Assembly: GCA_002316315.1 (NCBI GenBank)
Contig: DCDG01000023.1
Coordinates: 124,001-188,000 of the forward strand
DNA: 64,000 nt
Direction of reading: 5' to 3'
From: Candidatus Aminicenantes bacterium UBA1061
GTDB lineage: Bacteria; Acidobacteriota; Aminicenantia; Aminicenantales; Saccharicenantaceae
Below, in pieces: positions 28,217-37,202 of the stretch (the first letter of the stretch is position 1; every line of letters starts with the position of its first letter). Under the pieces are notes generated by a model. That model was not told the DNA's origin, ran no database searches, and saw only the letters and a program-made list of their open reading frames with translations. The translations under genes were made by a program, and so were the position numbers.

Positions 28217-30643
28217 CTAATTGACTTTCCATTCCTGAAGACCGGCCGAAAAATCTTTCTGCATTTTCAGCTCCAGTTTCAGGGCTGTCGTCGTCACAGG
28301 CGAAAACTTAACCACATTGTATTTATCCTTTTCCACACCGTAGGTGCCTTTGCTTTTGACCTCCACCCACTCGCTGCCTTTTTTATAATAGAGTTTCCAG
28401 GAGGCAGGCACCCGGCACTCACCTTCGCCTGTATCATCAAACCAGTAAACTGCCACCTCTGATATTTTGACCGGAGAGGACCATTCGTAACTTACCCATT
28501 CGGTTGTTCCTTTTTTGGGCCACCAGTGAAGATAACCGACTGAATGATCGTTGGAGTTCTCCGGTTCATATTGATCATTGATGAATTTAGCACCCTTTGC
28601 TCCCTCAGAGGCCTCAACTCTAGCCTTTGAAGCTAAAGACGGCTCGGGCACTGGTCTGACCCTGGCTTCTTCTCTGGCCAGCCAGACAGCCATTTCACCT
28701 CGGCCGCGATGAACCCAGGCATAGTATGGAATCAAAGAGATGGTCTGGGCCTGGCTTTTCACCTTTCCCTTCTCCAGCCTGTAAGCTTTTCCTTCAGCCT
28801 CAACCGTGACCAGTCCGCCCAGCAGGTCAGGCCGGTATTCAGCCCGCAGCAGGGCACCAGGCGGAAGCAGAAGATGGCTTACTCTTCCCTGATTATCAGC
28901 CCATTCGGCACAATAGACAATCGGGCCTCTTTCCACAGCTACCAAGCCATTATCGTCTTTGACCTTCTCGTTGGCTAAAACCTGATGGGGTTCCATGGGC
29001 AGGCTAATTTCAACTGTGTCGCCAGGCTTCCACTTTCGAGCGATAGGCAGAAAACCCTTTTCGAGCTTTAACTCAATTTCCTGATGATTGATTTTAACCA
29101 CCGGCTTTGCCCCTGTCTTTTCAGCATAGGAATATAAATCACCTGGTACCGGCTGTCCCAGCGCCCAGCCTGGAATTCTCAGCATTAAAATAAGCCTGCC
29201 TTCTTTCTCGGGATTAACTGTTAGCTTGATATCTCCTTCCCAGGGATAACGCGTTTCCTGCTCAAGTTTAACTCTTAAGCCATTAACTTCCACCTGACTG
29301 GAGCTCGCCCCATAAAGATTGACAAAAAGCCTGTCGCCTGAAGTAGCATAAACATATTGACCCATCTGAGGTAAAAAGCGGGCAATATTGGGCGGGCAGC
29401 AGGCACAACCAAACCACGGAGTCCGTTCATGCTGACCAAAAGAGGCTAAAGGATTGGCGTAAAAAAATCTGTCGCCAGAAAGCGAGATACCGCTTAACAC
29501 GCCGTTATAAATTATCCGTTCAAACACATCAAGATATTTAGCATCTCCTTCGAGAAGATACATCCGGTAGTTCCAGAAAGCATTAGCAATAGAGGCACAG
29601 GTTTCACAATAGGCCGAACCATTGGGCAGGTTATAAGCTGGCCCAAAACCTTCCCAGGCACCGGTTGAACCAATTCCACCAGTGAGATACATCTTTCTAA
29701 AGACAACATCTTCCCACAGCTTTCTCAAAGCCTGAACATAAGCTTCATCTCCGGTTAAGGCTGCTACGTCAGTCATAGCTGAATACATATAAGCTGCCCG
29801 CACAGCGTGGCCAACCGCCTCTGTCTGCTGGGTCACCGGTAAATGATCCTGCGAATAAAAACCGTAAAGCTTATGCCCCTGACTATTGCCGCGCTGGTCG
29901 AGAAAGAATTTAGCCTGGTCAAGATATTTTTTTGCACCAGTCAGACAATAAAGTTTAACCAGCCCAATTTCAATTTCCTGATGTCCAGGTGGAACCATTA
30001 ATTTCCCTGGGCCAAAATCCTTAAGGATCAGGTCAGCACTTTTTAGAGCGATCTTGAGGAGGTTTTTCTTACCGGTAGCCTGGTAGTGAGCTACAGCCGC
30101 TTCATAGAGATGCCCCAGATTATATAGCTCATGAGAACTTTCTTCATTTTCCCATCTTTTAGAAGCAACCCAATCCTTGAAAGGAATCTCCCCTCCTTTA
30201 TCCTTTATTGCTCTGGCCGTGTAGATATAGCCGTCCTTTTCCTGAGCAGCTGCAATTTTAGCAATTAGCTGATCCAGGTATTTATCAAGTTCAGGGTCAG
30301 GATGGAGCATTAAGCTATAAGAAGCAGCTTCAATGGCCTTATATACATCAGAATCGTCAAAAGGGTAGTTGGAACAAAAATTCCCCTGTCCCTGAGGACT
30401 AGCCAGTTCAAAATTCTTTACCCGGCCGGTCTCTTCTTCCTGTCTAAAAACGTGGGGAATGGTCACCTTGAGATCATTTTCAATCCTCTTTTGCCAGAAA
30501 TTGTCACGAAAATTAACCGTCGTTAGCTTTGAAGGTTTAATTCCATAATTTTTTTTCGCCTCAAAGCTTCCTGCTATAAGGCAGCCGAGTCCGACCACCA
30601 ATAAAAAGCTCAAAGCAAGAGAAACCTTCTTTTTCTTTAACAT
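28217..30643 (-). CDS. GH127 (DUF1680) beta-L-arabinofuranosidase-like with C-terminal discoidin-like domain
   Basis: An 808-residue exported glycoside hydrolase, starting behind AGGAGG. The N-terminus has a signal peptide (SLALSFLLVVGLGCLIAGS). Catalytic elements are WEGFGPAYNLPNGSAYCETC (Glu and the ETC triad) and FGCACCPPNIARF (paired cysteines), as expected for zinc-dependent GH127. After about residue 660 a linker and an F5/8 type C-like (discoidin) domain follow (EWVSYEWSSPVKISEVAVYWF, VPASWKLYYKKG, LKLELKM), absent from the other GH127 in this window. Together with GH51 it would strip beta- and alpha-linked arabinofuranose. It is the first gene of the minus-strand cluster. Confidence 0.92.
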   Translation of the reverse strand: MLKKKKVSLALSFLLVVGLGCLIAGSFEAKKNYGIKPSKLTTVNFRDNFWQKRIENDLKVTIPHVFRQEEETGRVKNFELASPQGQGNFCSNYPFDDSDVYKAIEAASYSLMLHPDPELDKYLDQLIAKIAAAQEKDGYIYTARAIKDKGGEIPFKDWVASKRWENEESSHELYNLGHLYEAAVAHYQATGKKNLLKIALKSADLILKDFGPGKLMVPPGHQEIEIGLVKLYCLTGAKKYLDQAKFFLDQRGNSQGHKLYGFYSQDHLPVTQQTEAVGHAVRAAYMYSAMTDVAALTGDEAYVQALRKLWEDVVFRKMYLTGGIGSTGAWEGFGPAYNLPNGSAYCETCASIANAFWNYRMYLLEGDAKYLDVFERIIYNGVLSGISLSGDRFFYANPLASFGQHERTPWFGCACCPPNIARFLPQMGQYVYATSGDRLFVNLYGASSSQVEVNGLRVKLEQETRYPWEGDIKLTVNPEKEGRLILMLRIPGWALGQPVPGDLYSYAEKTGAKPVVKINHQEIELKLEKGFLPIARKWKPGDTVEISLPMEPHQVLANEKVKDDNGLVAVERGPIVYCAEWADNQGRVSHLLLPPGALLRAEYRPDLLGGLVTVEAEGKAYRLEKGKVKSQAQTISLIPYYAWVHRGRGEMAVWLAREEARVRPVPEPSLASKARVEASEGAKGAKFINDQYEPENSNDHSVGYLHWWPKKGTTEWVSYEWSSPVKISEVAVYWFDDTGEGECRVPASWKLYYKKGSEWVEVKSKGTYGVEKDKYNVVKFSPVTTTALKLELKMQKDFSAGLQEWKVN

Positions 30644-30665
30644 CCTGACCTCCTAAAATTAACAC

Positions 30666-30684
30666 AAGATATCTAATATATCTT
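30666..30684. promoter_or_regulatory. Palindrome upstream of GH127-GH51 operon (putative operator)
   Basis: AAGATATCTAATATATCTT has 7-base arms around a 5-base spacer and lies 23 bases upstream of the GH127 start. It shares the GATAT-N5-ATATC core with the palindrome at 52797-52815 in front of the glycyl radical enzyme operon. A transcription-factor site is inferred; the regulator is unknown. Confidence 0.45.
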
Positions 30685-31279
30685 ATTTGACATTTCACCA
30701 AAACTATGTTATTTATTCCTAAGCACAGATGAAAAATTTGTTTGAACTTCAATATAAGGGACAGGAAATAACCCTCCCTCTTTTATAAACCTCTTTCCCC
30801 TCACCATCCCCCTGAATAGGAAGGGCGCCCACCAAGGGGTGCCCCTTCTATTTTTCAGTGACTTTTGCCCTGTGTTGTGGTGGTGTAAATGAATATTCTT
30901 AATCAATTGCTCTCCTCTGCCTCAAACTCAGTCTCTTGCAAAATCACTGACCTTGAATTGAGCGATTAGCTCAGGCTTTTTTTGATGAGACCTGTTTTTT
31001 CTAATATGGTTCACCTGCTTTCAGAACTATTTTATGCTTGCTGGGGCAATCAGAGAATTCCGCTCTTTTGCTACAGTAAAAAAGACAATTGTTTTGGACA
31101 TTTCTCTCATCATCGGGAGCCTCCCTGATTTAGAGGAAAATATCTCTCCTTATTTTTTATATATCAATCAAAGGAATTTTGAAATTATCAATTTAATATT
31201 TCTACCAGGCCAGCTCCCGGGTTTACACCGTTAAAAGAACTGTTTTTCTTCCCCTCCATCCGGCTGAAAAGAAAAAAAA
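30685..31279. other. Intergenic region without a supported gene
   Basis: About 600 bases between the GH127 gene and the receptor terminator. Short open frames here show no recognisable protein features. An imperfect hairpin (GAAGGGCGCCC / GGTGCCCCTTC) lies near 30823-30850, followed on the plus strand by TATTTTT. The rest is AT-rich and presumably carries the GH127 operon promoter. Confidence 0.4.
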
Positions 31280-31306
31280 CGGGGGAAGAGACTGACTCTT
31301 CCCCCG
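31280..31306 (-). terminator. Rho-independent terminator of the TonB-dependent receptor gene
   Basis: A perfect 11-bp stem (CGGGGGAAGAG / CTCTTCCCCCG) with a 5-base loop. Read on the minus strand it is followed by eight Ts (31279-31272). It lies 28 bases after the receptor stop codon. Confidence 0.9.
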
Positions 31307-31334
31307 CCAAAAATATTTAGCAAAGGAGCTGTCT

Positions 31335-34300
31335 TTAGAACTTGTATCTGATAGAGAACTTGAAAAGCCTGGTGGCAGAAATGCTGGTTACCCGTCCGTA
31401 ATCATAATCCATAGTATAGGTGCCCTGATTTGTGCCTTCAGCCACAGGGAACCATTCACTGATTGGGTTCAGACCATAGTTGACATATCTGTTGCCAAGC
31501 AGATTGTAAATATCCACAAAAGCACCGATGGTACCGAAGGGCAACTTGAATTCTTTTTCCAGATGGAAGTCAAAGTTAGTATAATCCTGCTCTCTTCTGG
31601 ATCCGTTTTGTTCCAGCATCACCCAAACTGACCAGGGAACAATATTATTAGCATCTGCCCAATCATCAGGCGGAACAATGCTCACACTGCGTCCCCAGGG
31701 ATAGCCAACCCGGTAATTCAGGAAGAAGGAGGCTACAAAACCATAGGGTAAATCAAAAGTGCCATAGAGTTTCATCATGAACGGAACATCGTAGCCGTCT
31801 CGACCCGGAGCATTAACAAAATCATTCGGGCTGTCACCGCAGGCGAAAGAGGTTGTCTTGGAAAAAGTAGCAGAACCACCAAGAGACCAGCCATGGGTAA
31901 ATCTCTTGTCAAAGCTCAGTTCGAGGCCGTCATATTTGGTAAAAGCCTGAGGGAAATTGGTCTTGATATAAACCATGGTGTCGTATGGTGAATCAGCGCT
32001 CATAAAATAAACAGTAACTGTCTGTTCTGGGAAGGCTCCATAAGCTGGCACTGTAGTGGTAAAAGGTACGTACCAGTTTGCAGCCTGTTCGAGTGTATAC
32101 CAGTATTTTTCGGTGGCCAGATCATATTTACCCCAGCCGAAAATATCGGTCTTTTTCTTATGGACGTAGGTCAATTTGACAGCGAAATCTTTAAATAGCT
32201 GATGTTCAACACCGGCGGTAAATTCATCGTGGACAGGAGCATGAAGATCAGGATCAACCAGTCTTCTAAGATAATCCGGATCAGGCAGTTTGAAATCGCC
32301 CAGGCTCCAGCGATACTCATAGTAATCAGTTCCCGGGTTATCAGGCTGCCCATTTTCATTGAGATCCCACCAATTAAATTCATACTGGCCCATAACGGCC
32401 GGAGAAACTTCTGAGAACCACATGACTGGTACCTGTTCAGAATAACGAGCATAGGATAACTTCAAAGCAGTCTTGCCATTGCCAAAAATGTCATAGCTCA
32501 ACCCGATCCGTGGGGAAATACTGGTAAAAGACATAACATCTTTAATTTCAGGCACTTCAAACGGGCCAAAAGGATTGAAACCAACCTGAGGTTCAAGAGT
32601 CTGACCTATTTCATAAGCCAGACCAGTCGTGCCGGTAGAGCGAGCTTTGCCACCCCAGCCATTGTAATAGTCAATTCTTAAACCTAAATTCAGTGTCAGG
32701 CGGTTTTTGAAAGTCCAGTTATCCTGGAGATAACCACCTATCCTGTATTCATAGAGATCCTTAAGGCTATCGTCTGAGCCACCGCCACAATTGGTAAAAG
32801 ACAGAAGACCATCGCCAAATTGAGTCGGACCGGTAGTGCCATAACGACCTCTCCAGTAATAGGGACTGCCATCCCAGTAGAACCACTCCATTGGTTGCTT
32901 TCGGGCATAGGCATAGCGGTCAAAGCCATACTGAAATTCTATACCCGCTCCCATTTCATGATCTCCACCCAGAAAATTATCCTGAAAGTGCGTTCCGCGG
33001 ACAGAAGCCTGGCTGGTATGTCTGGTCATATAGCTTTCCCATGACTGGATGCCACCCCAGATATAACCGGTGTAGGCATCCTGATAGCCAATATGATCAG
33101 AACCATTTCTGGCAGTAATAGGAAAGTCAAGATGGTTAAGGTTGAGTCTAAAATCAATAAAAGAATCAGCAGTGGGAATCCAGGTAAGATTGGCTGTGCC
33201 CACATATTGCTTGGGTTTGGAATCGAAGGTACTATCTTCTGTTTTGTTAGACCAGGCTTCATACATACTCTTGCTGGAGCTAACAGAAAAATAAGTATAA
33301 AACCTCAACTTTTTGGAAAACTCAGTCGTTAGCTTGAGGTTACCTCTGATATTCTGATTCGGCACTTTATATTGATCGTAAGAGGTACCAAGAATGGTGG
33401 TTGGCCGGAAGGGGCTCCAAGTACTTGATTTGGTAAAAGCAAAATCTGTAAAGAACCAGAGTTTGTCCTTAATGATCGGGCCGCCAAGCATAGCCGAAGT
33501 ATCTACGTTATAGAGACTGAAGCTCGGCTTACCGATTTTCATCGACTTTAGCTGCTCATCAGGGAATAGAACCTGAGCCAGATCATCATTGGTGTAGTAA
33601 ACCTGAGCCTGGCCGGAAAAGGTGTTACCGCCGGATTTGGTGACGATATTGACAAAAGCACCACCAGTTGTACCAACCTGAGCTGGCAGGGCGCCGGTCA
33701 CCACCTCAATTTCCTCTATAGCGTCAAACTGAGGCGTACCAAAAGCTCCACCGGTTGTTGGACAGTTGGCATTTATACCATCAACTTCATAGGTCACACC
33801 ATTCCAGTCTGTTCCATGAACACTGCCGGAATAGGTAGAGAGAGTGCCAACGGTGGCCGGAATGAGGTTTAAGACACTGGTCAAACTTCTGTTGAGAGGT
33901 AATCTAGAAATCTCCTCAGAAGTCACAGCCGTCGTCACTTTGGTTTTCTGGACATCAATCTCCGGAGCTTTAGCTACTACCGTGACCTGCTCCTCGAGAG
34001 GCGAGGGCTCCATTTTCATGTCAAGGGTAACCGTTAAACCAACCCGAACAACAACGTCACTCAAGCTCAGGGTTTTAAATCCCTGCAGCTCAGCCGTCAG
34101 AGTATAACTTCCTGGCGGCACGGCTGGCAAACGGAAGGTTCCATCCTCACGACTCACATCCGTCGCTTTGCCCATCATGCTGGGGCCTGATAGAGTTATA
34201 GTCGCGCCCGGCAACGGTTGGCCGCTGCTATCCTTGACCACACCTCGAATCATTCCCGTCTGACGGGTAATTTGAGCCTGGAGGACAGAAAAGGAAAGTA

Positions 34301-34343
34301 AAAAGACAAGAACCAAAAGGAGAAGATGCTTTCCTTTGTTCAC
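31335..34343 (-). CDS. TonB-dependent outer-membrane receptor with carboxypeptidase-regulatory domain
   Basis: A 1002-residue outer-membrane transporter. It starts with GTG behind AGGAGG. The signal peptide ends at SVLQAQ. A carboxypeptidase regulatory-like domain follows (GMIRGVVKDSSGQPLPGATI, GTFRLPAVPPGSYTLTAEL). The plug domain has LPLNRSLTSVLNLIP, and FDAIEEIEVVTGALPAQVG is a typical plug end. A 22-strand-type barrel ends in FKFSIRYKF with the terminal Phe needed for barrel assembly. There is no SusD-like partner, as is usual for this Oar-like type. Its position between the arabinosidases and araBDA-type genes suggests import of arabinose-containing oligosaccharides. Its upstream region is shared with the araB operon and carries two LacI-type operators. 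Confidence 0.93.
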   Translation of the reverse strand: MNKGKHLLLLVLVFLLSFSVLQAQITRQTGMIRGVVKDSSGQPLPGATITLSGPSMMGKATDVSREDGTFRLPAVPPGSYTLTAELQGFKTLSLSDVVVRVGLTVTLDMKMEPSPLEEQVTVVAKAPEIDVQKTKVTTAVTSEEISRLPLNRSLTSVLNLIPATVGTLSTYSGSVHGTDWNGVTYEVDGINANCPTTGGAFGTPQFDAIEEIEVVTGALPAQVGTTGGAFVNIVTKSGGNTFSGQAQVYYTNDDLAQVLFPDEQLKSMKIGKPSFSLYNVDTSAMLGGPIIKDKLWFFTDFAFTKSSTWSPFRPTTILGTSYDQYKVPNQNIRGNLKLTTEFSKKLRFYTYFSVSSSKSMYEAWSNKTEDSTFDSKPKQYVGTANLTWIPTADSFIDFRLNLNHLDFPITARNGSDHIGYQDAYTGYIWGGIQSWESYMTRHTSQASVRGTHFQDNFLGGDHEMGAGIEFQYGFDRYAYARKQPMEWFYWDGSPYYWRGRYGTTGPTQFGDGLLSFTNCGGGSDDSLKDLYEYRIGGYLQDNWTFKNRLTLNLGLRIDYYNGWGGKARSTGTTGLAYEIGQTLEPQVGFNPFGPFEVPEIKDVMSFTSISPRIGLSYDIFGNGKTALKLSYARYSEQVPVMWFSEVSPAVMGQYEFNWWDLNENGQPDNPGTDYYEYRWSLGDFKLPDPDYLRRLVDPDLHAPVHDEFTAGVEHQLFKDFAVKLTYVHKKKTDIFGWGKYDLATEKYWYTLEQAANWYVPFTTTVPAYGAFPEQTVTVYFMSADSPYDTMVYIKTNFPQAFTKYDGLELSFDKRFTHGWSLGGSATFSKTTSFACGDSPNDFVNAPGRDGYDVPFMMKLYGTFDLPYGFVASFFLNYRVGYPWGRSVSIVPPDDWADANNIVPWSVWVMLEQNGSRREQDYTNFDFHLEKEFKLPFGTIGAFVDIYNLLGNRYVNYGLNPISEWFPVAEGTNQGTYTMDYDYGRVTSISATRLFKFSIRYKF

Positions 34344-34522
34344 GTTAAGCCTCCTATCAAAAATTTTGAATTGCAGACTTATTTAGTGAATATAAATACC
34401 CGGTGCATAGAGAACTCAAGCTAAGAATAAGAAATGGAGGGGTTGCTTTTCTCATCTGGCAATGATACCAGCCTAACCTCATGTTCCTCTCACCTGTTAA
34501 ACCGCCTTTAATTGCCGCTCCG

Positions 34523-34536
34523 TGTTAACGATAACA
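34523..34536. promoter_or_regulatory. LacI-type operator, site 1 (imperfect)
   Basis: TGTTAACGATAACA, an almost perfect palindrome with central CG. It is centred 45 bases from the perfect site at 34568-34581, in the divergent gap between receptor and ribulokinase genes. Its form is typical of LacI-family operators with a central CpG. Confidence 0.7.
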
Positions 34537-34567
34537 TTGAGATAGAAAAAAAATATTAATAAATAAT

Positions 34568-34581
34568 TGTTAACGTTAACA
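34568..34581. promoter_or_regulatory. LacI-type operator, site 2 (perfect palindrome)
   Basis: TGTTAACGTTAACA is a perfect 14-base palindrome with central CG. It overlaps the candidate -35 of the araB promoter, so binding here would block RNA polymerase. Paired with site 1, it is well placed for cooperative binding or looping that controls both divergent transcripts. Confidence 0.75.
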
Positions 34582-34598
34582 CATATATTTTATATAAT
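34570..34598 (+). promoter_or_regulatory. Candidate araB operon promoter
   Basis: TTAACG (34570-34575), 17 bases, then a perfect TATAAT (34593-34598). The -35 lies inside the palindromic operator. The predicted start of transcription would leave a leader of roughly 130 bases before the ribulokinase ATG. Confidence 0.55.
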
Positions 34599-34733
34599 AC
34601 CATTTGTGAGATTGTCAAGTATTTTTTTAAAGAGGCTAAGCAGGTTGAAGCCAAAAGATTTCTGGCTGCTGGTCAAAAGATTTTCCTTGAAAAAACAGTT
34701 TTAATTAAAATGAAAATAAGAGGAGGATAAAAG

Positions 34734-36485
34734 ATGAGCCCGACAAACAGAGTCTGCTCACTCGGCCTTGATTTCGGGACAAATTCAGTCCGGGCCTTAA
34801 TTGTGGATGTGGCTAACGGCCAGGAAATCAGCACGGCCGTAGCCAACTATCCATCGGGCAAAGCTGGAATTTTACTCGACCCAAAAGACCCGGAACTGGC
34901 TCGTCAGAGTCCGGCCGATTATGTGGAGGCCATGGTCAAGGTTATCAAAAAGGCTCTTGGCCTGGCCAGAAAAGCCGATCAGAGCTTCAGTGCTGACCTG
35001 ATTATCGGTCTCGGCGTTGATACGACAGGTTCAACTCCGTTGCCAGTTGATAAAAATGGTCTGCCTTTAGCTTTCCATGATGAATTCAAAAAAAACCTTA
35101 ATGCCCAGGCCTGGCTCTGGAAAGATCATACTGCCTTCGCTGAGGCTCAGGAAATCACCGAACTGGCAGCTAAAGAACACCCGGAATACCTGGCCAAATG
35201 CGGCGGCGTTTATTCTTCCGAATGGTTTTTCAGTAAAATCCTCCACTGCCGACGTGTTGACCCGAAAGTCTTTGCTGCTGCCTGGAGCTGGGTGGAACTG
35301 GCCGATTTTATTCCAGCCTTAATTACCGGTACACTTCAGCCGGAAAAAATGAAGCACAGCCGCTGCGCCGCCGGCCATAAAGCTATGTTTAATGAGGACT
35401 GGGGAGGACTTCCGGCCAGAGACTTTTTGAGCAAGCTTGACCCTGCCCTGGCCGAACTGCGCGATCGCCTTTACGATAAGACTTATACTTCCGACCAGCA
35501 GGCCGGCTATCTTACCGCCTCCTGGGCTAAAGCCCTCGGTCTTCCGCCTGGAATTCCAGTAGCGGTTGGTGCCTTTGATGCCCATCTCGGTGCCATCGGA
35601 GCAGGAGTTGCCCCGGGCAAACTGGTCAAAATTATCGGCACGAGCACCTGCGATATTACCGTCTGGCCAAACAGCCAGCCGCTGCCTGATATTCCTGGCC
35701 TCTGCGGCATTGTTGACGGCTCGGTCCTGCCCGGTTATTTCGGGCTGGAAGCAGGGCAATCAGCGGTTGGCGATATTTTTAACTGGTTCGTCAATTATCT
35801 TCAGCCCGGCGGGCCAAAGAAAGGAAGTCATGAAGAGCTGACGCAAAGGGCTTCACGCCTTCTCCCCGGAGAATCAGGCCTCCTGGCCCTCGACTGGAAT
35901 AACGGGAACAGGACGGTGCTGGTCGATCAAAGATTAACGGGCCTTCTCGTCGGTCAGACCCTCCATACCAGGCCGGAGGAAATATATCTGGCTTTAATTG
36001 AGGGCACAGCTTTTGGTGCCTTAACTATCATCAAAAGATTTGATGAGTATGGCGTTAAGATAAAAGAGGTTATCAACTGCGGCGGGATTGCCGAGAAAAA
36101 TCCTCTGGTCATGCAGATTTATGCCGACGTTTTTAGCCTGGAGATGAAAATCGCTCGCTCCTCTCAGACCTGCGCCCTGGGGTCAGCCATGGCTGGAGCG
36201 GTGGCAGCAGGTAAAAAAGCAGGTGGCCACGAAAATTTCAAACAGGCTCAAAAAGCCATGTGTGGTCTGAAACCCATTAGCTTCAAACCACGGAAGGATT
36301 ACCACCAGGTCTATGCCGAGCTTTATCCGCTCTACCGCGAGCTCCATGATGCTTTTGGCACCAGAAGCTGGTCAGGGAATCTCTATCACCTGATGAAAGA
36401 TCTGCTTGCTATTCGCGACCACCAGCTGGCGAAAGCACGCCAGCTCGAAGCCAGCAGCAGGAAAAATATTAAAAGGAAAAATTAA
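34734..36485 (+). CDS. araB: L-ribulokinase
   Basis: A 583-residue FGGY-family sugar kinase that phosphorylates L-ribulose to L-ribulose-5-phosphate. It starts behind AGAGGAGG. The N-terminal ATPase fold begins SLGLDFGTNSVRALIVD. The motif GLGVDTTGSTPLPVD is specific for ribulokinases among FGGY kinases. The C-terminal half has GAFDAHLGAIGAG, IIGTSTCDITV and the FGGY-like INCGGIAEKNPLVMQIYAD. Length is slightly above E. coli AraB (566). It is the first gene of a three-gene operon with araD 17 bases downstream. Confidence 0.93.
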   Translation: MSPTNRVCSLGLDFGTNSVRALIVDVANGQEISTAVANYPSGKAGILLDPKDPELARQSPADYVEAMVKVIKKALGLARKADQSFSADLIIGLGVDTTGSTPLPVDKNGLPLAFHDEFKKNLNAQAWLWKDHTAFAEAQEITELAAKEHPEYLAKCGGVYSSEWFFSKILHCRRVDPKVFAAAWSWVELADFIPALITGTLQPEKMKHSRCAAGHKAMFNEDWGGLPARDFLSKLDPALAELRDRLYDKTYTSDQQAGYLTASWAKALGLPPGIPVAVGAFDAHLGAIGAGVAPGKLVKIIGTSTCDITVWPNSQPLPDIPGLCGIVDGSVLPGYFGLEAGQSAVGDIFNWFVNYLQPGGPKKGSHEELTQRASRLLPGESGLLALDWNNGNRTVLVDQRLTGLLVGQTLHTRPEEIYLALIEGTAFGALTIIKRFDEYGVKIKEVINCGGIAEKNPLVMQIYADVFSLEMKIARSSQTCALGSAMAGAVAAGKKAGGHENFKQAQKAMCGLKPISFKPRKDYHQVYAELYPLYRELHDAFGTRSWSGNLYHLMKDLLAIRDHQLAKARQLEASSRKNIKRKN

Positions 36486-36502
36486 ACAGAAGGAAGGGGA
36501 AG

Positions 36503-37201
36503 ATGTATGAAGAATTAAAAAAAACGGTCTGGCAGGCCAATCTCCAGCTGGTCAACTACGGGCTGGTTATTTTGACCTTTGGCAATGTCAGCCAGGTCGA
36601 TCGGGAAAAAGGAGTTATGGCCATTAAACCCAGCGGCGTTGATTATCAACAGATGTCGCCGGAAGATATGGTGGTCTTAAGCCTCGATGGCCAGGTAGTC
36701 GAAGGCCGATGGCGTCCCTCTTCCGACACACCAACTCATCTTTATCTTTATCGGGCCTGGCCAGCAATTGGCGGGATTGCTCATGCTCACAGTGATTGGG
36801 CGACTTCTTTTGCCCAGGCCGGGGTAGAAATACCGATACTGGGAACAACCCAGGCAGATTTCTGCCCGGGAGCAGTGCCGGTCACGAGAGAGTTAACGGA
36901 AGAAGAAGTCAAGGGCGAATATGAACTCAATACAGGCAAAGTCATCGTCGAAAGGTTCGAACATCTCAATCCAGCTCATTTTCCAGCCTGCCTGGTCAAC
37001 GGCCATGGTCCTTTTGCCTGGGGCCAGTCGGCCGCGGCGGCTGTTGATAATCTGCTGCACCTCGAAAAAATTGCCAGGATGGCCCTCCTGACCAGGCTGA
37101 TCAAGCCTGAAACCCCCGAACTTAAAGACTATTTAATTAAAAAACATTTTGAAAGAAAACATGGCCCGAAGGCCTATTATGGACAGAGAAAGGAGAAGTA
37201 A
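36503..37201 (+). CDS. araD: L-ribulose-5-phosphate 4-epimerase
   Basis: A 232-residue class II aldolase-family epimerase that converts L-ribulose-5-phosphate to D-xylulose-5-phosphate. It starts behind AGGGGAAG. Signatures are LTFGNVSQVDREKGVMAIKP (phosphate binding), the zinc-ligand motif AHAHSDWATSFAQAG, GTTQADFCPG, and NGHGPFAWG with the third histidine. The length equals the family's usual 231 residues. It is followed after one base by the isomerase gene, so translation is probably coupled. Confidence 0.95.
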   Translation: MYEELKKTVWQANLQLVNYGLVILTFGNVSQVDREKGVMAIKPSGVDYQQMSPEDMVVLSLDGQVVEGRWRPSSDTPTHLYLYRAWPAIGGIAHAHSDWATSFAQAGVEIPILGTTQADFCPGAVPVTRELTEEEVKGEYELNTGKVIVERFEHLNPAHFPACLVNGHGPFAWGQSAAAAVDNLLHLEKIARMALLTRLIKPETPELKDYLIKKHFERKHGPKAYYGQRKEK

Positions 37202-37202
37202 A

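Noticed and set aside
30709..30906. 65-codon open frame on the minus strand upstream of GH127
   Set aside because: It has no ribosome site and no recognisable protein pattern, and it is interrupted by an imperfect hairpin; treated as chance.
30955..30985. TAGCTCAG run resembling a tRNA D-arm
   Set aside because: No T-arm (GTTC-A-) or acceptor stem could be found at the right distance.
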